In this document: one piece after another, positions 26,920 to 33,645 of the stretch
How positions within the stretch are numbered: the first letter of the stretch is position 1
Layout: every line of letters begins with the position of its first letter
Assembly (NCBI GenBank): GCA_019634055.1
Contig: JAHQVZ010000168.1
Location: forward strand, 1 to 33,645
Direction: 5' to 3'
Origin: Leptolyngbyaceae cyanobacterium MAG.088
GTDB taxonomy: Bacteria > Cyanobacteriota > Cyanobacteriia > Phormidesmidales > Phormidesmidaceae
DNA length: 33,645 nucleotides
Translations under genes and position numbers: made by a program
The notes under the pieces: model-generated
Database searches by the model: none
What the model saw: only the letters and a program-made list of their open reading frames with translations
What the model was told of the DNA's origin: nothing

Positions 26920-27578
26920 TGCTGCCCCATTACAAAGCCAAGCAAGTGTCGGTCAAGCGTCGCCGTCACTATGAAATAGAAGGACAGCGGCTACCGGGTG
27001 TAACCACAATTTTGTCTGCCACAAAACCATGGGAAGAAAAAGAACGCCTCTGGCGCTGGCGGGAGCGTGTGGGTGCCGAAGCAGCTAATCGAATTACGAC
27101 TAAGGCGTCTCGGTCTGGAACAAAAATCCATAAAGTGATCAAAGCCTACCTGCGTCAGGAAGACTGGACATTACCTGAGGGTACCGAAGGATTTTGGGCA
27201 TCCATTGAACCAGTTCTTAAAAATATTGATGAAGTACTCTTGGTGGAAGGCGCTGTATGGCATCCGCTTAAATTTGCTGGTTATCCTGATGCGCTGATGG
27301 TCTATGACGGCGAACTGCTGGTATGTGACTGGAAAACGGCCCGCCGTCCTAAACAAGTGGAATGGATTGAGGATTATTTTTTGCAGGTAGCAGCCTACTG
27401 TTGGGCTGTGAATTGGGTATACCGTGATCACAACATTAGAGTAGAGCGGGCTATGGTTGCGATCGCACTCGAAGACACACCCGCACAACTTTTTACACTC
27501 ACTCCGGATAAATTAGACCAACACTGGGGACAGTTCAAGCAGCGCCTGCGTCAATATTATCGGCTGAAACTATCGTAA
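26919..27578 (+). CDS. PD-(D/E)XK nuclease superfamily protein (RecB/MGME1-like)
   Basis: A 219-residue protein with the complete nuclease core: LPGVTTIL near the N-terminus, GTKIH (67-71), VEGAVWH with Glu110, GYPDALMVYDG with Asp124, LVCDWKTARRP with Asp137 and Lys139, and QVAAYCWAV with the Gln156...Tyr160 motif of the RecB family. This is the metal-dependent exonuclease fold of RecB, Cas4 and MGME1. No helicase or Cys cluster is present, so it is a stand-alone nuclease. Its ATG overlaps the ftn2 stop by one base (TAATG), so translation is coupled to the division gene. Substrate unknown; single-stranded DNA ends are a reasonable guess. Confidence 0.85.
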   Translation: MLPHYKAKQVSVKRRRHYEIEGQRLPGVTTILSATKPWEEKERLWRWRERVGAEAANRITTKASRSGTKIHKVIKAYLRQEDWTLPEGTEGFWASIEPVLKNIDEVLLVEGAVWHPLKFAGYPDALMVYDGELLVCDWKTARRPKQVEWIEDYFLQVAAYCWAVNWVYRDHNIRVERAMVAIALEDTPAQLFTLTPDKLDQHWGQFKQRLRQYYRLKLS

Positions 27579-27627
27579 CTAAAGGCATTTCTCTTAACAC
27601 TCCTTTAATTACGTGTAGAGAAAAATT

Positions 27628-27636
27628 TGATATAAT
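27628..27636 (+). promoter_or_regulatory. Extended -10 promoter for the holin-like gene
   Basis: TGATATAAT matches the extended -10 consensus TGn-TATAAT exactly. It lies 64 bp before the ATG at 27700. No strong -35 is seen, as is common with extended -10 promoters. Confidence 0.7.
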
Positions 27637-27699
27637 TCTGTCTAATTCGCTACGAATAAATACGGATATTCCCGCTTACGTCTTCTAAGGAGCCCTGTT

Positions 27700-28056
27700 A
27701 TGCCATCTTTCGTTGTTCCATTTATCCTTACCTGGATAGTCACTACCGTTGCACTGATTATCATCACCTTCTTACCTACCGGTGTCGAATCTGATAGCTT
27801 TGGCAAAACTGCTATCACAGGCTTAGTTTTTGGTTTGCTAAATGGCGTTGTATCAATTCTTCAGCATTCTTTCCTAAGTGGTTTGCTCTGGGTTGTAACC
27901 CTCGGTGGTTTACTCATCAACCTAATTCTGTTTGGTTTATCAGCAAAGCTAGTTGAAGGGTTTCGTCTACGTTGGGGCATTTGGAGTGCTATTATCGGTG
28001 CCTTTTTACTGACAATCCTTAGATCCATTATTGGTGGTATTTTTGGGGTTGCTTAA
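27700..28056 (+). CDS. Phage holin family membrane protein (PF04020-like)
   Basis: A 118-residue, very hydrophobic protein with four transmembrane segments: FVVPFILTWIVTTVALIII, TAITGLVFGLLNGVVSIL, LLWVVTLGGLLINLILFGL, and IWSAIIGAFLLTILRSIIGG. The arrangement and the short charged loop EGFRLRWG fit the small membrane family annotated as holin family 4, which occurs widely in bacteria without phages. Its role is unknown; lysis is not implied. ATG preceded by AAGGAG at 7 nt, an extended -10 promoter upstream and a strong terminator downstream, so it is a monocistronic gene. Confidence 0.82.
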   Translation: MPSFVVPFILTWIVTTVALIIITFLPTGVESDSFGKTAITGLVFGLLNGVVSILQHSFLSGLLWVVTLGGLLINLILFGLSAKLVEGFRLRWGIWSAIIGAFLLTILRSIIGGIFGVA

Positions 28057-28172
28057 ATGCGGAATTACCGAACTTGCAGCTCTCTAGCTTTACGGTTTTA
28101 TCTGAGCTGTCGTTAGTTGGCTGATTGACTTTGAGGCTACGGCAGGTGCCGTTTAATTCCTTATTTCCTATG

Positions 28173-28192
28173 TGATGTCATGTTTGACATCA
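28173..28192. repeat. 8-bp inverted repeat before the terminator
   Basis: TGATGTCA (28173-28180) and TGACATCA (28185-28192) pair perfectly around TGTT. Transcribed from the holin-like gene it would form a small hairpin just ahead of the main terminator hairpin, giving a double stem-loop 3' end. Confidence 0.7.
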
Positions 28193-28205
28193 TGTTTATT
28201 ACTTC

Positions 28206-28236
28206 AAAAGGAGAGTCCCGAGGGACTCTCCTTTTT
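28206..28236 (+). terminator. Strong Rho-independent terminator (possibly bidirectional)
   Basis: GGAGAGTCCC (28210-28219) and GGGACTCTCC (28222-28231) form a long GC-rich stem, preceded by AAAA and followed by TTTTT. Because an A-run precedes and a T-run follows, it could work on both strands. It lies about 150 bp after the holin-like gene. Confidence 0.93.
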
Positions 28237-28592
28237 GTTTGATATAGCAAACGTCCTGATACATTAAGGGTTTGTGAGCAGCACTATAGTCAGACTGAAG
28301 TAGGCTGAATCACTTATCAGTCCAGAAAGCATAGGCCTTTGGCAGTTAGCAGCATTGATGCTTTCTGATGACTGTCTTTCAAGCTGATTGAACTATGAAT
28401 CAAAACCTTAACGGCAAATCTAAACAAAAGTGTATTTACCTATACTATGATTAAGACATTTACTATTGGATGTTGGGCCATCTGTAGTTTGGCTCATGGT
28501 TCAATGCTTAGGGCGAAGGCTGATGATACTCGTCCCACCCAGGTGTCACTGTGCCTTCTTGTCTAGGCGTTCTGCTTAGGAGATAAGAACGT

Positions 28593-30296
28593 ATGGCTGA
28601 TCTTGAAAAGATGCGGCGGTATGATGCAGTTGAAATCGCAGACCACTATCGCTTTCGTCTTTGGACTGTGCTTTGGCGAGCACTTTCCGTAGTCTTGATG
28701 CTAGGCAGCTTTGTCCTGGGGCTGTTGCTTGATCGTGCTCTAGGACGTCAAAAAATCAACGAACCTAGACGAGCGGCACAGCTACGCAAAATATTAACGG
28801 ATCTAGGTCCCACATTTATTAAGGTCGGTCAGGCCCTCTCAACACGGCCTGATTTGGTTAATCCCAATTTTTTGGATGAACTGATCAAACTTCAAGATCA
28901 GCTGCCTCCTTTCGATAGTCAGATAGCTAGTCGGATTATTGAAAAAGAGTTGGGGCGTACCTCCGACGAAATGTATAGCTACATATCGCCAGAACCAGTT
29001 GCGGCAGCAAGTCTTGGCCAAGTTTATAAAGCTCGACTGTATACGGGCGAAGATGTGGCAGTTAAGGTGCAACGGCCTGGGTTAGTGCCCATTATTTGTC
29101 GAGATCTATACCTCATGCGCTGGGCGGCAGGATGGATTGCCCCCTGGTTACCCCTTAACCTGGGCCATGATCTGACGCTGATTGTGGATGAGTTTGGCTC
29201 CAAACTGTTTGAAGAAATCGACTATCTAAATGAAGGTCGTAATGCCGAAGCATTTGCTGCCAACTTTGCGGATGACCCCAAAGTCAAGGTGCCAGCTATC
29301 TACTGGCGTTACACCAGTACCAGAGTGCTCACCCTGGAGTGGATTGATGGTCTTAAGCTGACCGATATTGAACGAGTTAAAGCAGCAGGGTTAGATTCCG
29401 ATACTCTAGTCACCATTGGTGTTTCCTCAGGACTAAGGCAGCTACTAGAGTTTGGCTTTTTCCATGCCGACCCTCACCCCGGCAACCTCTTTGCTATGGC
29501 CGATGGGGCCATGGCCTATATTGACTTTGGCATGATGGACCAGCTCACCCAGGAAATGAAGGAAACCCTGGTGGACTCAGTGGTCCATTTAATTAACCAA
29601 GAGTACGAAAAACTGGCTGATGACTTTGTCAAACTAGGTTTTCTCACCCCTGGTGTAGATATACGGCCCATTGTGCCTGCTCTGCAAGAGGTCTTTGATG
29701 GAGCCATTGGTGAAAGTGTCGGTGATTTTAACTTTAAGAGCATCACCGATAAGTTTTCGGAAGTGATGTATGAATATCCTTTCCGAGTACCAGCTAAGTT
29801 TGCGTTGATCATTCGTTCCCTGGTGACTCAAGAGGGACTGGCCCTGACCTTAAATCCAGAGTTCAAAATTGTAGAAATTGCTTATCCCTACGTAGCACGT
29901 CGTTTGCTAATGGGTGAAACCGAGTCCTTACGACGGCGGCTAATTGATGTGTTATTCAAAGATGGTCGTTTCCAATGGCAGCGTCTGGAGAATATGATCC
30001 GCATTGCCCAAAGCGATCAGGGCTTTAACCTGATTCCTACTGCAGGGCTAGGGGTGCAGTTTTTAATGTCCGAGGAAGGGCGATACCTGCGTCAGCAAAT
30101 TTTGGCAGCTCTGACCGAAGATAACCGTCTTCATACAGAGGAAGTTATTCGTCTATGGGATTTGGTCAAGGAGGATTTACAACCCGATCAACTCCTGGGA
30201 GCAGCCTGGAATGCATTGACTGACTTTTCTCGTAGTCAGGCCGCTGCCTTTGTGCCAGCTGAGTTGACAGCGGTTTTGTCAGGCAATGAGCGATAG
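28593..30296 (+). CDS. ABC1/UbiB (AarF) family atypical kinase
   Basis: A 567-residue protein of the ADCK/UbiB family. Family motifs in order: KVGQALSTRPDL (KxGQ, about 77-88), the Ala-rich AAASLGQVYKA (137-147) replacing the Gly-rich loop, VAVKVQRP with the catalytic Lys158, FEEIDY (206-211), HADPHPGN (291-298) and DFG (311-313). A hydrophobic segment lies near the N-terminus (about 25-47: VLWRALSVVLMLGSFVLGLL). Such proteins support quinone (plastoquinone/tocopherol) lipid metabolism, probably as lipid-regulated ATPases rather than protein kinases. Cyanobacteria carry several paralogues, so the exact member cannot be told. ATG start, GGAG about 9 nt upstream. Confidence 0.93.
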   Translation: MADLEKMRRYDAVEIADHYRFRLWTVLWRALSVVLMLGSFVLGLLLDRALGRQKINEPRRAAQLRKILTDLGPTFIKVGQALSTRPDLVNPNFLDELIKLQDQLPPFDSQIASRIIEKELGRTSDEMYSYISPEPVAAASLGQVYKARLYTGEDVAVKVQRPGLVPIICRDLYLMRWAAGWIAPWLPLNLGHDLTLIVDEFGSKLFEEIDYLNEGRNAEAFAANFADDPKVKVPAIYWRYTSTRVLTLEWIDGLKLTDIERVKAAGLDSDTLVTIGVSSGLRQLLEFGFFHADPHPGNLFAMADGAMAYIDFGMMDQLTQEMKETLVDSVVHLINQEYEKLADDFVKLGFLTPGVDIRPIVPALQEVFDGAIGESVGDFNFKSITDKFSEVMYEYPFRVPAKFALIIRSLVTQEGLALTLNPEFKIVEIAYPYVARRLLMGETESLRRRLIDVLFKDGRFQWQRLENMIRIAQSDQGFNLIPTAGLGVQFLMSEEGRYLRQQILAALTEDNRLHTEEVIRLWDLVKEDLQPDQLLGAAWNALTDFSRSQAAAFVPAELTAVLSGNER

Positions 30297-30365
30297 CTAT
30301 GGCAAAGCCTTGACAACCCTAAATTGGTTATCTAATCAGATTTGGCATAGAGTCCTGAAATAGTC

Positions 30366-31025
30366 TTGAATTCTTACCAAGCTTTGAGTCTGTTACGTTG
30401 GCGGCGTCTGTGTTTGCAATTTGGTATTGATGATCAGACTGCCATAGAGCTCGAATTTAAGCGTATTACTACGGCCTATGCTGAACTCCATCGGGCCTAC
30501 CACAACGTTCAGCATATAAATGAATGTTTAGACCTGCTGGACTGGGCTATGGAGGCTACTCCCATACCATGGGAGAGCCGTAGTCTGCTTGAGTTCGCCC
30601 TGTGGTATCACGATGTGGTTTATCAGCCCCAAGCACCTGACAATGAACGCCAGAGTGCCGATCAGGCAATTGCATTTCTCCAGACTAATGGCGTGGAGAT
30701 AGATCAGATCCACTGTGTAGAATCGCTAATTATGGCCACATGCCACTTTATAGAGCCTGAACCTGGCGAGATGGCTAAATTAGCTGGCTGGATGTTAGAT
30801 ATCGACTTGGCTATTTTAGGGACAAGTGCGCAGCGGTTTTCACAATATAACGAGCAGATCCGTCAAGAATATGCATGGGTTTCAGAACAGGTTTATCGCA
30901 CTAAACGCAAGGCCTTGTTAGCTCAGTTTTTAGACCGCCCTGTTATTTATCATTGGCCTCTGTTTCAAGAGCGATTTGAATGTCAAGCTCGACACAACTT
31001 ATCTACTATGGTTTCAGTCCTGTAG
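30366..31025 (+). CDS. HD-domain protein, predicted metal-dependent phosphohydrolase
   Basis: A 219-residue soluble protein with the HD-type metal site: YHNVQHI (about 45-51), ALWYHDVVYQPQAPDNERQSA with His82-Asp83 and the following DNE, ATCHF, and a later Asp in LDIDLAILG. This pattern is shared by a bacterial family annotated as predicted metal-dependent HD phosphohydrolases; substrates are unknown, nucleotides are likely. The frame starts at TTG (30366); no ATG precedes the domain and no good Shine-Dalgarno is visible, so the start is uncertain by a few codons. It follows the ABC1 kinase gene after 70 bp, probably on the same transcript. Confidence 0.87.
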   Translation: MNSYQALSLLRWRRLCLQFGIDDQTAIELEFKRITTAYAELHRAYHNVQHINECLDLLDWAMEATPIPWESRSLLEFALWYHDVVYQPQAPDNERQSADQAIAFLQTNGVEIDQIHCVESLIMATCHFIEPEPGEMAKLAGWMLDIDLAILGTSAQRFSQYNEQIRQEYAWVSEQVYRTKRKALLAQFLDRPVIYHWPLFQERFECQARHNLSTMVSVL

Positions 31026-31059
31026 AGGTTTTCGTTTAGTTGTTTAACTGTGGACGGGT

Positions 31060-31104
31060 CTATCAGCCCTGATAGGTTAATAAATTCGTTAAGCTACATA
31101 TAAT
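31060..31104 (+). promoter_or_regulatory. Candidate promoter with overlapping inverted repeat
   Basis: TATAAT at 31099-31104 lies 30 bp before the GTG of the fusion-protein gene. CTATCA (31060-31065) and TGATAG (31070-31075) form a perfect inverted repeat just where a -35 would be, so a regulator could block RNA polymerase there. No canonical TTGACA was seen. Confidence 0.5.
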
Positions 31105-31133
31105 CTCGGGCATTACCACGGAGTCATTAACGA

Positions 31134-32468
31134 GTGAAATGGGTTTATAAACAGCGTTACCTGCTGTGGATTGTCGGTGGCATTGCGATCGCAATTCTGG
31201 GAATCAGCGCCGTTGTAGTGAAGCGCTATCGCGATAAAGACTATGATGTGGCCACATTGACCGTACCCGTAGAATCAACGGAAGTCACGATTCGCATTAA
31301 TGCCAGTGGTGAAGTAGAAGCCGTTCAGACGGTAAATTTGAGCCCAAAAACATCAGGTGTTGTATCAGAACTGCTGGTGGAGCAAGGGGATACGGTTGAA
31401 CAAGACCAGATTGTTGCCCGCATGGATATTGATGACCTCAATGCCCAACTACGCCAAAATCAGGCAACATTAGCTGAGACCGAAGCTCAACTACAAGATT
31501 TATTGCAGGGCACAGACCCACCTCAACTAGCCCAGGCTGAGGCGAATGTGATAGCGGTGCGATCTCAGCTTGTCGAGGCAGAAGCGCGACTGAGTCTAGC
31601 AACAGGAGATTTAGAGCGCGATCGCAACCTCTATAACCAAGGGGCAATTTCTACCCGTGAACTCAACAACAGCACAAATGCCGTTGATAGCGCCCAGGCC
31701 AACGTACGTCAGCTAGAGGCACGAGTAACAGAAGCCCAACAACGCCTAGCAGACCTGAAAGACAACCCAGATCCAGAGGATGTTGCCCAGGCCGAGGCTC
31801 GCTTAGAGCGTGCCCGTGGACAAATTTCCGCTATTCAAACCCGCATTGATAACACAATTATTCGTGCACCGTTTGGCGGTGTTGTCACCCAAAAATTTGC
31901 TACCGTTGGAGCCTTTGTAACACCCACTACTGCCGCTTCAGAGGCAGCCTCAGCCACATCCAGCGCCATTGTTGCCATTGCCAATGGGTTAGAGATTGTT
32001 GCCGAGGTCCCCGAGGCCGATTTAGGACAAATTCAAGTAGGGCAACCCGTAGAAATTTTGTCGACGGCCTATCCTGAGACTGTTTTTAAAGGAACTGTAC
32101 GCCTCATTGCCCCAGAAGCTATCGAACGTCAAAACGTCACCATATTTCAGGTACGAATCAGCTTAGAAAATGGTCTGGCGCAACTGCGTTCAAATATGAA
32201 CGTAGATGTAGCATTCCTGGGTAATCGTCTTAGCGACGCGCTTGTAGTGCCTGCTGTCGCCGTTGTCACCCAAGGGGGCGAAACCGGCGTACTCGTCCCT
32301 GGTGAAAACAAGCGAAACATTCGCTTTCGGCCTGTAACCCTAGGCCCTCAAGTAGGCCAGCAGATCCAAATTTTAGACGGGGTTACCTCAGGCGACCGAG
32401 TGTTTGTCGATCTCCCCCCCGGACAAACCCTTGATAATCTGCGTTTTAACCGCGATGAACAAGACTAG
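31134..32468 (+). CDS. Efflux-type periplasmic adaptor (HlyD/MacA-like membrane-fusion protein)
   Basis: A 444-residue adaptor. A single N-terminal transmembrane anchor (LLWIVGGIAIAILGISAVVV, about 10-29) is followed by a biotinyl-lipoyl half-motif (SGEVEAVQTVNLSPKTSGVVSEL), a long alpha-helical coiled coil (about 100-230, with LRQNQATLAETEAQLQDLL and RLERARGQISAIQTRI), the second lipoyl half (IIRAPFGGVVTQKFATVGAF), a beta-barrel domain (VAEVPEADLGQIQVGQPVEI) and a membrane-proximal domain (VVPAVAVVTQGGETGVLV). It bridges an inner-membrane pump (MacB-type ABC or RND) to an outer-membrane channel. No pump gene follows within the remaining 1.1 kb. GTG start with GGAG 10 nt upstream. Confidence 0.93.
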   Translation: MKWVYKQRYLLWIVGGIAIAILGISAVVVKRYRDKDYDVATLTVPVESTEVTIRINASGEVEAVQTVNLSPKTSGVVSELLVEQGDTVEQDQIVARMDIDDLNAQLRQNQATLAETEAQLQDLLQGTDPPQLAQAEANVIAVRSQLVEAEARLSLATGDLERDRNLYNQGAISTRELNNSTNAVDSAQANVRQLEARVTEAQQRLADLKDNPDPEDVAQAEARLERARGQISAIQTRIDNTIIRAPFGGVVTQKFATVGAFVTPTTAASEAASATSSAIVAIANGLEIVAEVPEADLGQIQVGQPVEILSTAYPETVFKGTVRLIAPEAIERQNVTIFQVRISLENGLAQLRSNMNVDVAFLGNRLSDALVVPAVAVVTQGGETGVLVPGENKRNIRFRPVTLGPQVGQQIQILDGVTSGDRVFVDLPPGQTLDNLRFNRDEQD

Positions 32469-32502
32469 TAGACTGTCAAACTTAAATATTCGAATTAGGA
32501 CC

Positions 32503-32537
32503 GTGAATAGTGAGTGGTGAATAGTGAATGGTGTTTC
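32503..32537 (+). repeat. STRR heptamer array, five units
   Basis: GTGAATA, GTGAGTG, GTGAATA, GTGAATG, GTGTTTC follow in exact 7-bp register. The first 17 bases match 9382-9398 on the opposite strand exactly. The last 24 bp (32514-32537) recur inverted at 32990-33013 with 19 of 24 identical. Confidence 0.85.
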
Positions 32538-32636
32538 AAGTATGAAAGCTGCATTGCTAAGAAACGCCTCTACTCGAAAATTAAAACTAGACGCAATACT
32601 AGTGCAGTGTCAAATCTAAAGATTGGGGTCGTCTCA

Positions 32637-32664
32637 GGGCATAGGGCGTAGTGAATAGGGTATT
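32637..32664 (+). repeat. STRR heptamer array, four units
   Basis: GGGCATA, GGGCGTA, GTGAATA, GGGTATT in exact 7-bp register. A variant of the same repeat family as 32503-32537. Confidence 0.7.
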
Positions 32665-32989
32665 AAGGTTGACCATGCTTTAGCCCATGCCTCATCTATC
32701 CCCAAATTTAGCCTTGATAGACCACGAGTACGAATGACATAAAAAAAAGGAGCAAAGACGCCTTTAAAGCGAGCTTTACCCCTTACTGTCACAGCAAAAC
32801 TTGAGGAATACTGCCGCTGCCAAAAATGAGCCAATCCGTTGCGTCAGTGACTGGTTAACAGCCCATAGATCGAATCATTTATAAGGTCAGCAACATTCAA
32901 AATTCACAAGATTAGTGAATGTTAACAGTATGCTCTCAAAATCTATTTTTTGATCAAAAGAGACTTTTAGCAGAATCGTTGTGATCTTC

Positions 32990-33013
32990 GAAACACCATT
33001 TCTCACTCACCAC
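32990..33013 (-). repeat. STRR heptamer tract, inverted copy
   Basis: On the minus strand: GTGGTGA, GTGAGAA, ATGGTGT, TTC. It matches 32514-32537 in 19 of 24 positions but lies inverted, so the two bracket a segment of about 450 bp. Confidence 0.7.
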
Positions 33014-33087
33014 TGCTAACAAAGGTCCAAGACCATGCGCTTGCGCGTACCACCGCCCTAACCTAAACCTGTAAAGTTAACGATCTA

Positions 33088-33210
33088 CTAACAACAATCG
33101 GCTTCACAACCAGGCTGAGGTTTAAGCTTATTCCACAGAGACATCATCAATATAGTGAACAGCTCTATACGCTGCGTTCTCATTGCTGTCATTGAAGATG
33201 GAACAATCAT
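33088..33210 (-). CDS. Candidate 40-residue small protein with Cys-rich end
   Basis: An ATG (33210-33208) with a GAGAGGA Shine-Dalgarno about 8 nt upstream opens a 40-codon frame ending at TAG (33090-33088). The product has a short hydrophobic middle (IELFTILMMSLW) and ends PQPGCEADCC. No family recognised. It lies 55 bp after another small ORF on the same strand. A well-placed ribosome-binding site is the only positive evidence; it could be chance. Confidence 0.35.
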   Translation of the reverse strand: MIVPSSMTAMRTQRIELFTILMMSLWNKLKPQPGCEADCC

Positions 33211-33265
33211 GGTGTAGTCCTCTCAATAGGTGGTTACTGCTCAAATCAGATAATGGCTAAACTGG

Positions 33266-33403
33266 TCAACTATCGTTGGTTTTTAGCTCAATCAACAGTT
33301 TGGTGGCGTTATCATCTGGTTTCTTTTGCTTCGGCTTAGGAGTCAAAACCTCAGAGAAGAGGAAAAAGGCCAGACAAACTGTGAAAAATGGTAGGAAGGG
33401 CAT
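33266..33403 (-). CDS. Candidate 45-residue small membrane protein
   Basis: ATG (33403-33401) preceded by GGAG at 8 nt. The product begins MPFLPFFTVCLAFFLFSEVL, a single hydrophobic helix of about 18 residues, then a basic stretch TPKPKQKKPDD and a polar end LLIELKTNDS. The architecture (one membrane helix followed by a positively charged cytosolic tail) is common among real small cyanobacterial membrane proteins. No family recognised. Stop TGA at 33268-33266. Confidence 0.5.
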   Translation of the reverse strand: MPFLPFFTVCLAFFLFSEVLTPKPKQKKPDDNATKLLIELKTNDS

Positions 33404-33645
33404 TGCACAAGCTCCAAGATCACAATAAGGAGGTAATTATCGTTTAGCAGTGATATGAATCATCTGATGATGTAATAACGATTCAGATGTAAATCAGTAA
33501 GGCAAGCAAAAAAATAAGCTGATTCACTGATGTTTATCGAACAATTACAGAATACCGAAGGCTCTTTATCAAAACAATTTGCTTTTCTGCAGATTCTCGT
33601 TCTCTTTTCTGCAGACGTACTACATCTTCTCTTTAAAGACCTTTC
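33404..33645. other. Right-edge region without a firm gene
   Basis: 242 bp. AAGGAGG at about 33427 on the plus strand is followed only by a five-codon frame. From an ATG at 33530 a plus-strand frame stays open to the window edge (38 codons, beginning MFIEQLQNTEGSL), but without a ribosome-binding site; it may be the start of a gene or chance. Confidence 0.35.

Larger units (their letters stand above)
28057..28592. other. Intergenic region between the holin-like and ABC1 kinase genes
   Basis: 536 bp. It holds an 8-bp inverted repeat (28173-28192) and a strong terminator (28206-28236). The rest up to 28592 must contain the promoter of the kinase gene; TATACT at 28441 and TATGAT at 28446 are possible -10 elements without a clear -35. 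No ORF of coding character was seen. Confidence 0.55.
32469..33087. other. Repeat-rich intergenic region
   Basis: 619 bp after the fusion-protein gene. It contains several heptamer (STRR) tracts, two of them near-inverted copies about 480 bp apart. A 66-codon open frame on the minus strand (32634-32834) overlaps these repeats, has no supporting motif and is probably not a gene. Confidence 0.6.

Noticed and set aside
27700-28056. Holin-like protein as sign of a prophage
   Set aside because: No phage genes nearby, and this small membrane family is widespread in bacterial chromosomes.
32634-32834. 66-codon minus-strand frame in the right-end intergenic region
   Set aside because: Overlaps heptamer repeats, no recognisable family and no clear ribosome-binding site.

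Overview
The window comes from a cyanobacterial chromosome. The evidence is psbX, ycf66, ycf19 (YggT), a Ftn2/ARC6-type division gene, a SigG-like sigma factor, a cyanobacterial-style SecA, and about ten copies of the HIP1 octamer GCGATCGC spread over the whole window. Heptamer tandem repeats (STRR type) in several intergenic stretches also fit a cyanobacterium, perhaps a Leptolyngbya-like one; the genus is a guess.

Layout. 1-4209 (minus): a translationally coupled pair, a 901-residue two-partner-secretion/filamentous-haemagglutinin-type exoprotein followed by a TPR protein with a signal peptide whose CHAT end runs off the left edge. 4331-9696: secA (minus), a plastid-type GNAT acetyltransferase (plus), a short hypothetical gene, a Ycf66-family membrane protein, and psbX (38 codons, below the usual ORF cut-off) with its own Rho-independent terminator. 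9949-14234: ycf19, uvrC, an unrecognised 290-residue protein, a small alpha/beta hydrolase, and the ribosome-rescue factor arfB. 14308-19025: two ABC-2 exporter permeases of the same family on either side of a SigG-like sigma factor gene, then an AglE/GgtB-like sugar-binding lipoprotein and a RimJ-like acetyltransferase whose 3' ends overlap. 19147-24283 (minus): pdhA-pdhB, a terminator, then secD-secF-small membrane protein. 24871-32468 (plus): ftn2 coupled to a PD-(D/E)XK nuclease, a holin-like membrane protein with its own promoter and terminator, an ABC1/UbiB kinase, an HD-domain protein and an efflux-type membrane-fusion protein. 32469-33645 is repeat-rich intergenic DNA with two candidate small minus-strand genes.

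How the genes fit together. SecA and SecDF belong to one export pathway, which would deliver the exoprotein/CHAT pair, the binding lipoprotein and the fusion protein across the membrane. PsbX, Ycf66 and Ycf19 are photosynthesis or thylakoid-linked; PdhAB supplies acetyl-CoA. UvrC and ArfB are housekeeping quality-control factors. Most of the window is core cyanobacterial sequence. The least explained parts are the haemagglutinin/CHAT pair, the 290-residue unknown, the split ABC exporter around the sigma factor, the Ftn2-nuclease coupling and the small ORFs at the right end. I saw no CRISPR array, tRNA, rRNA, intact insertion sequence or prophage.
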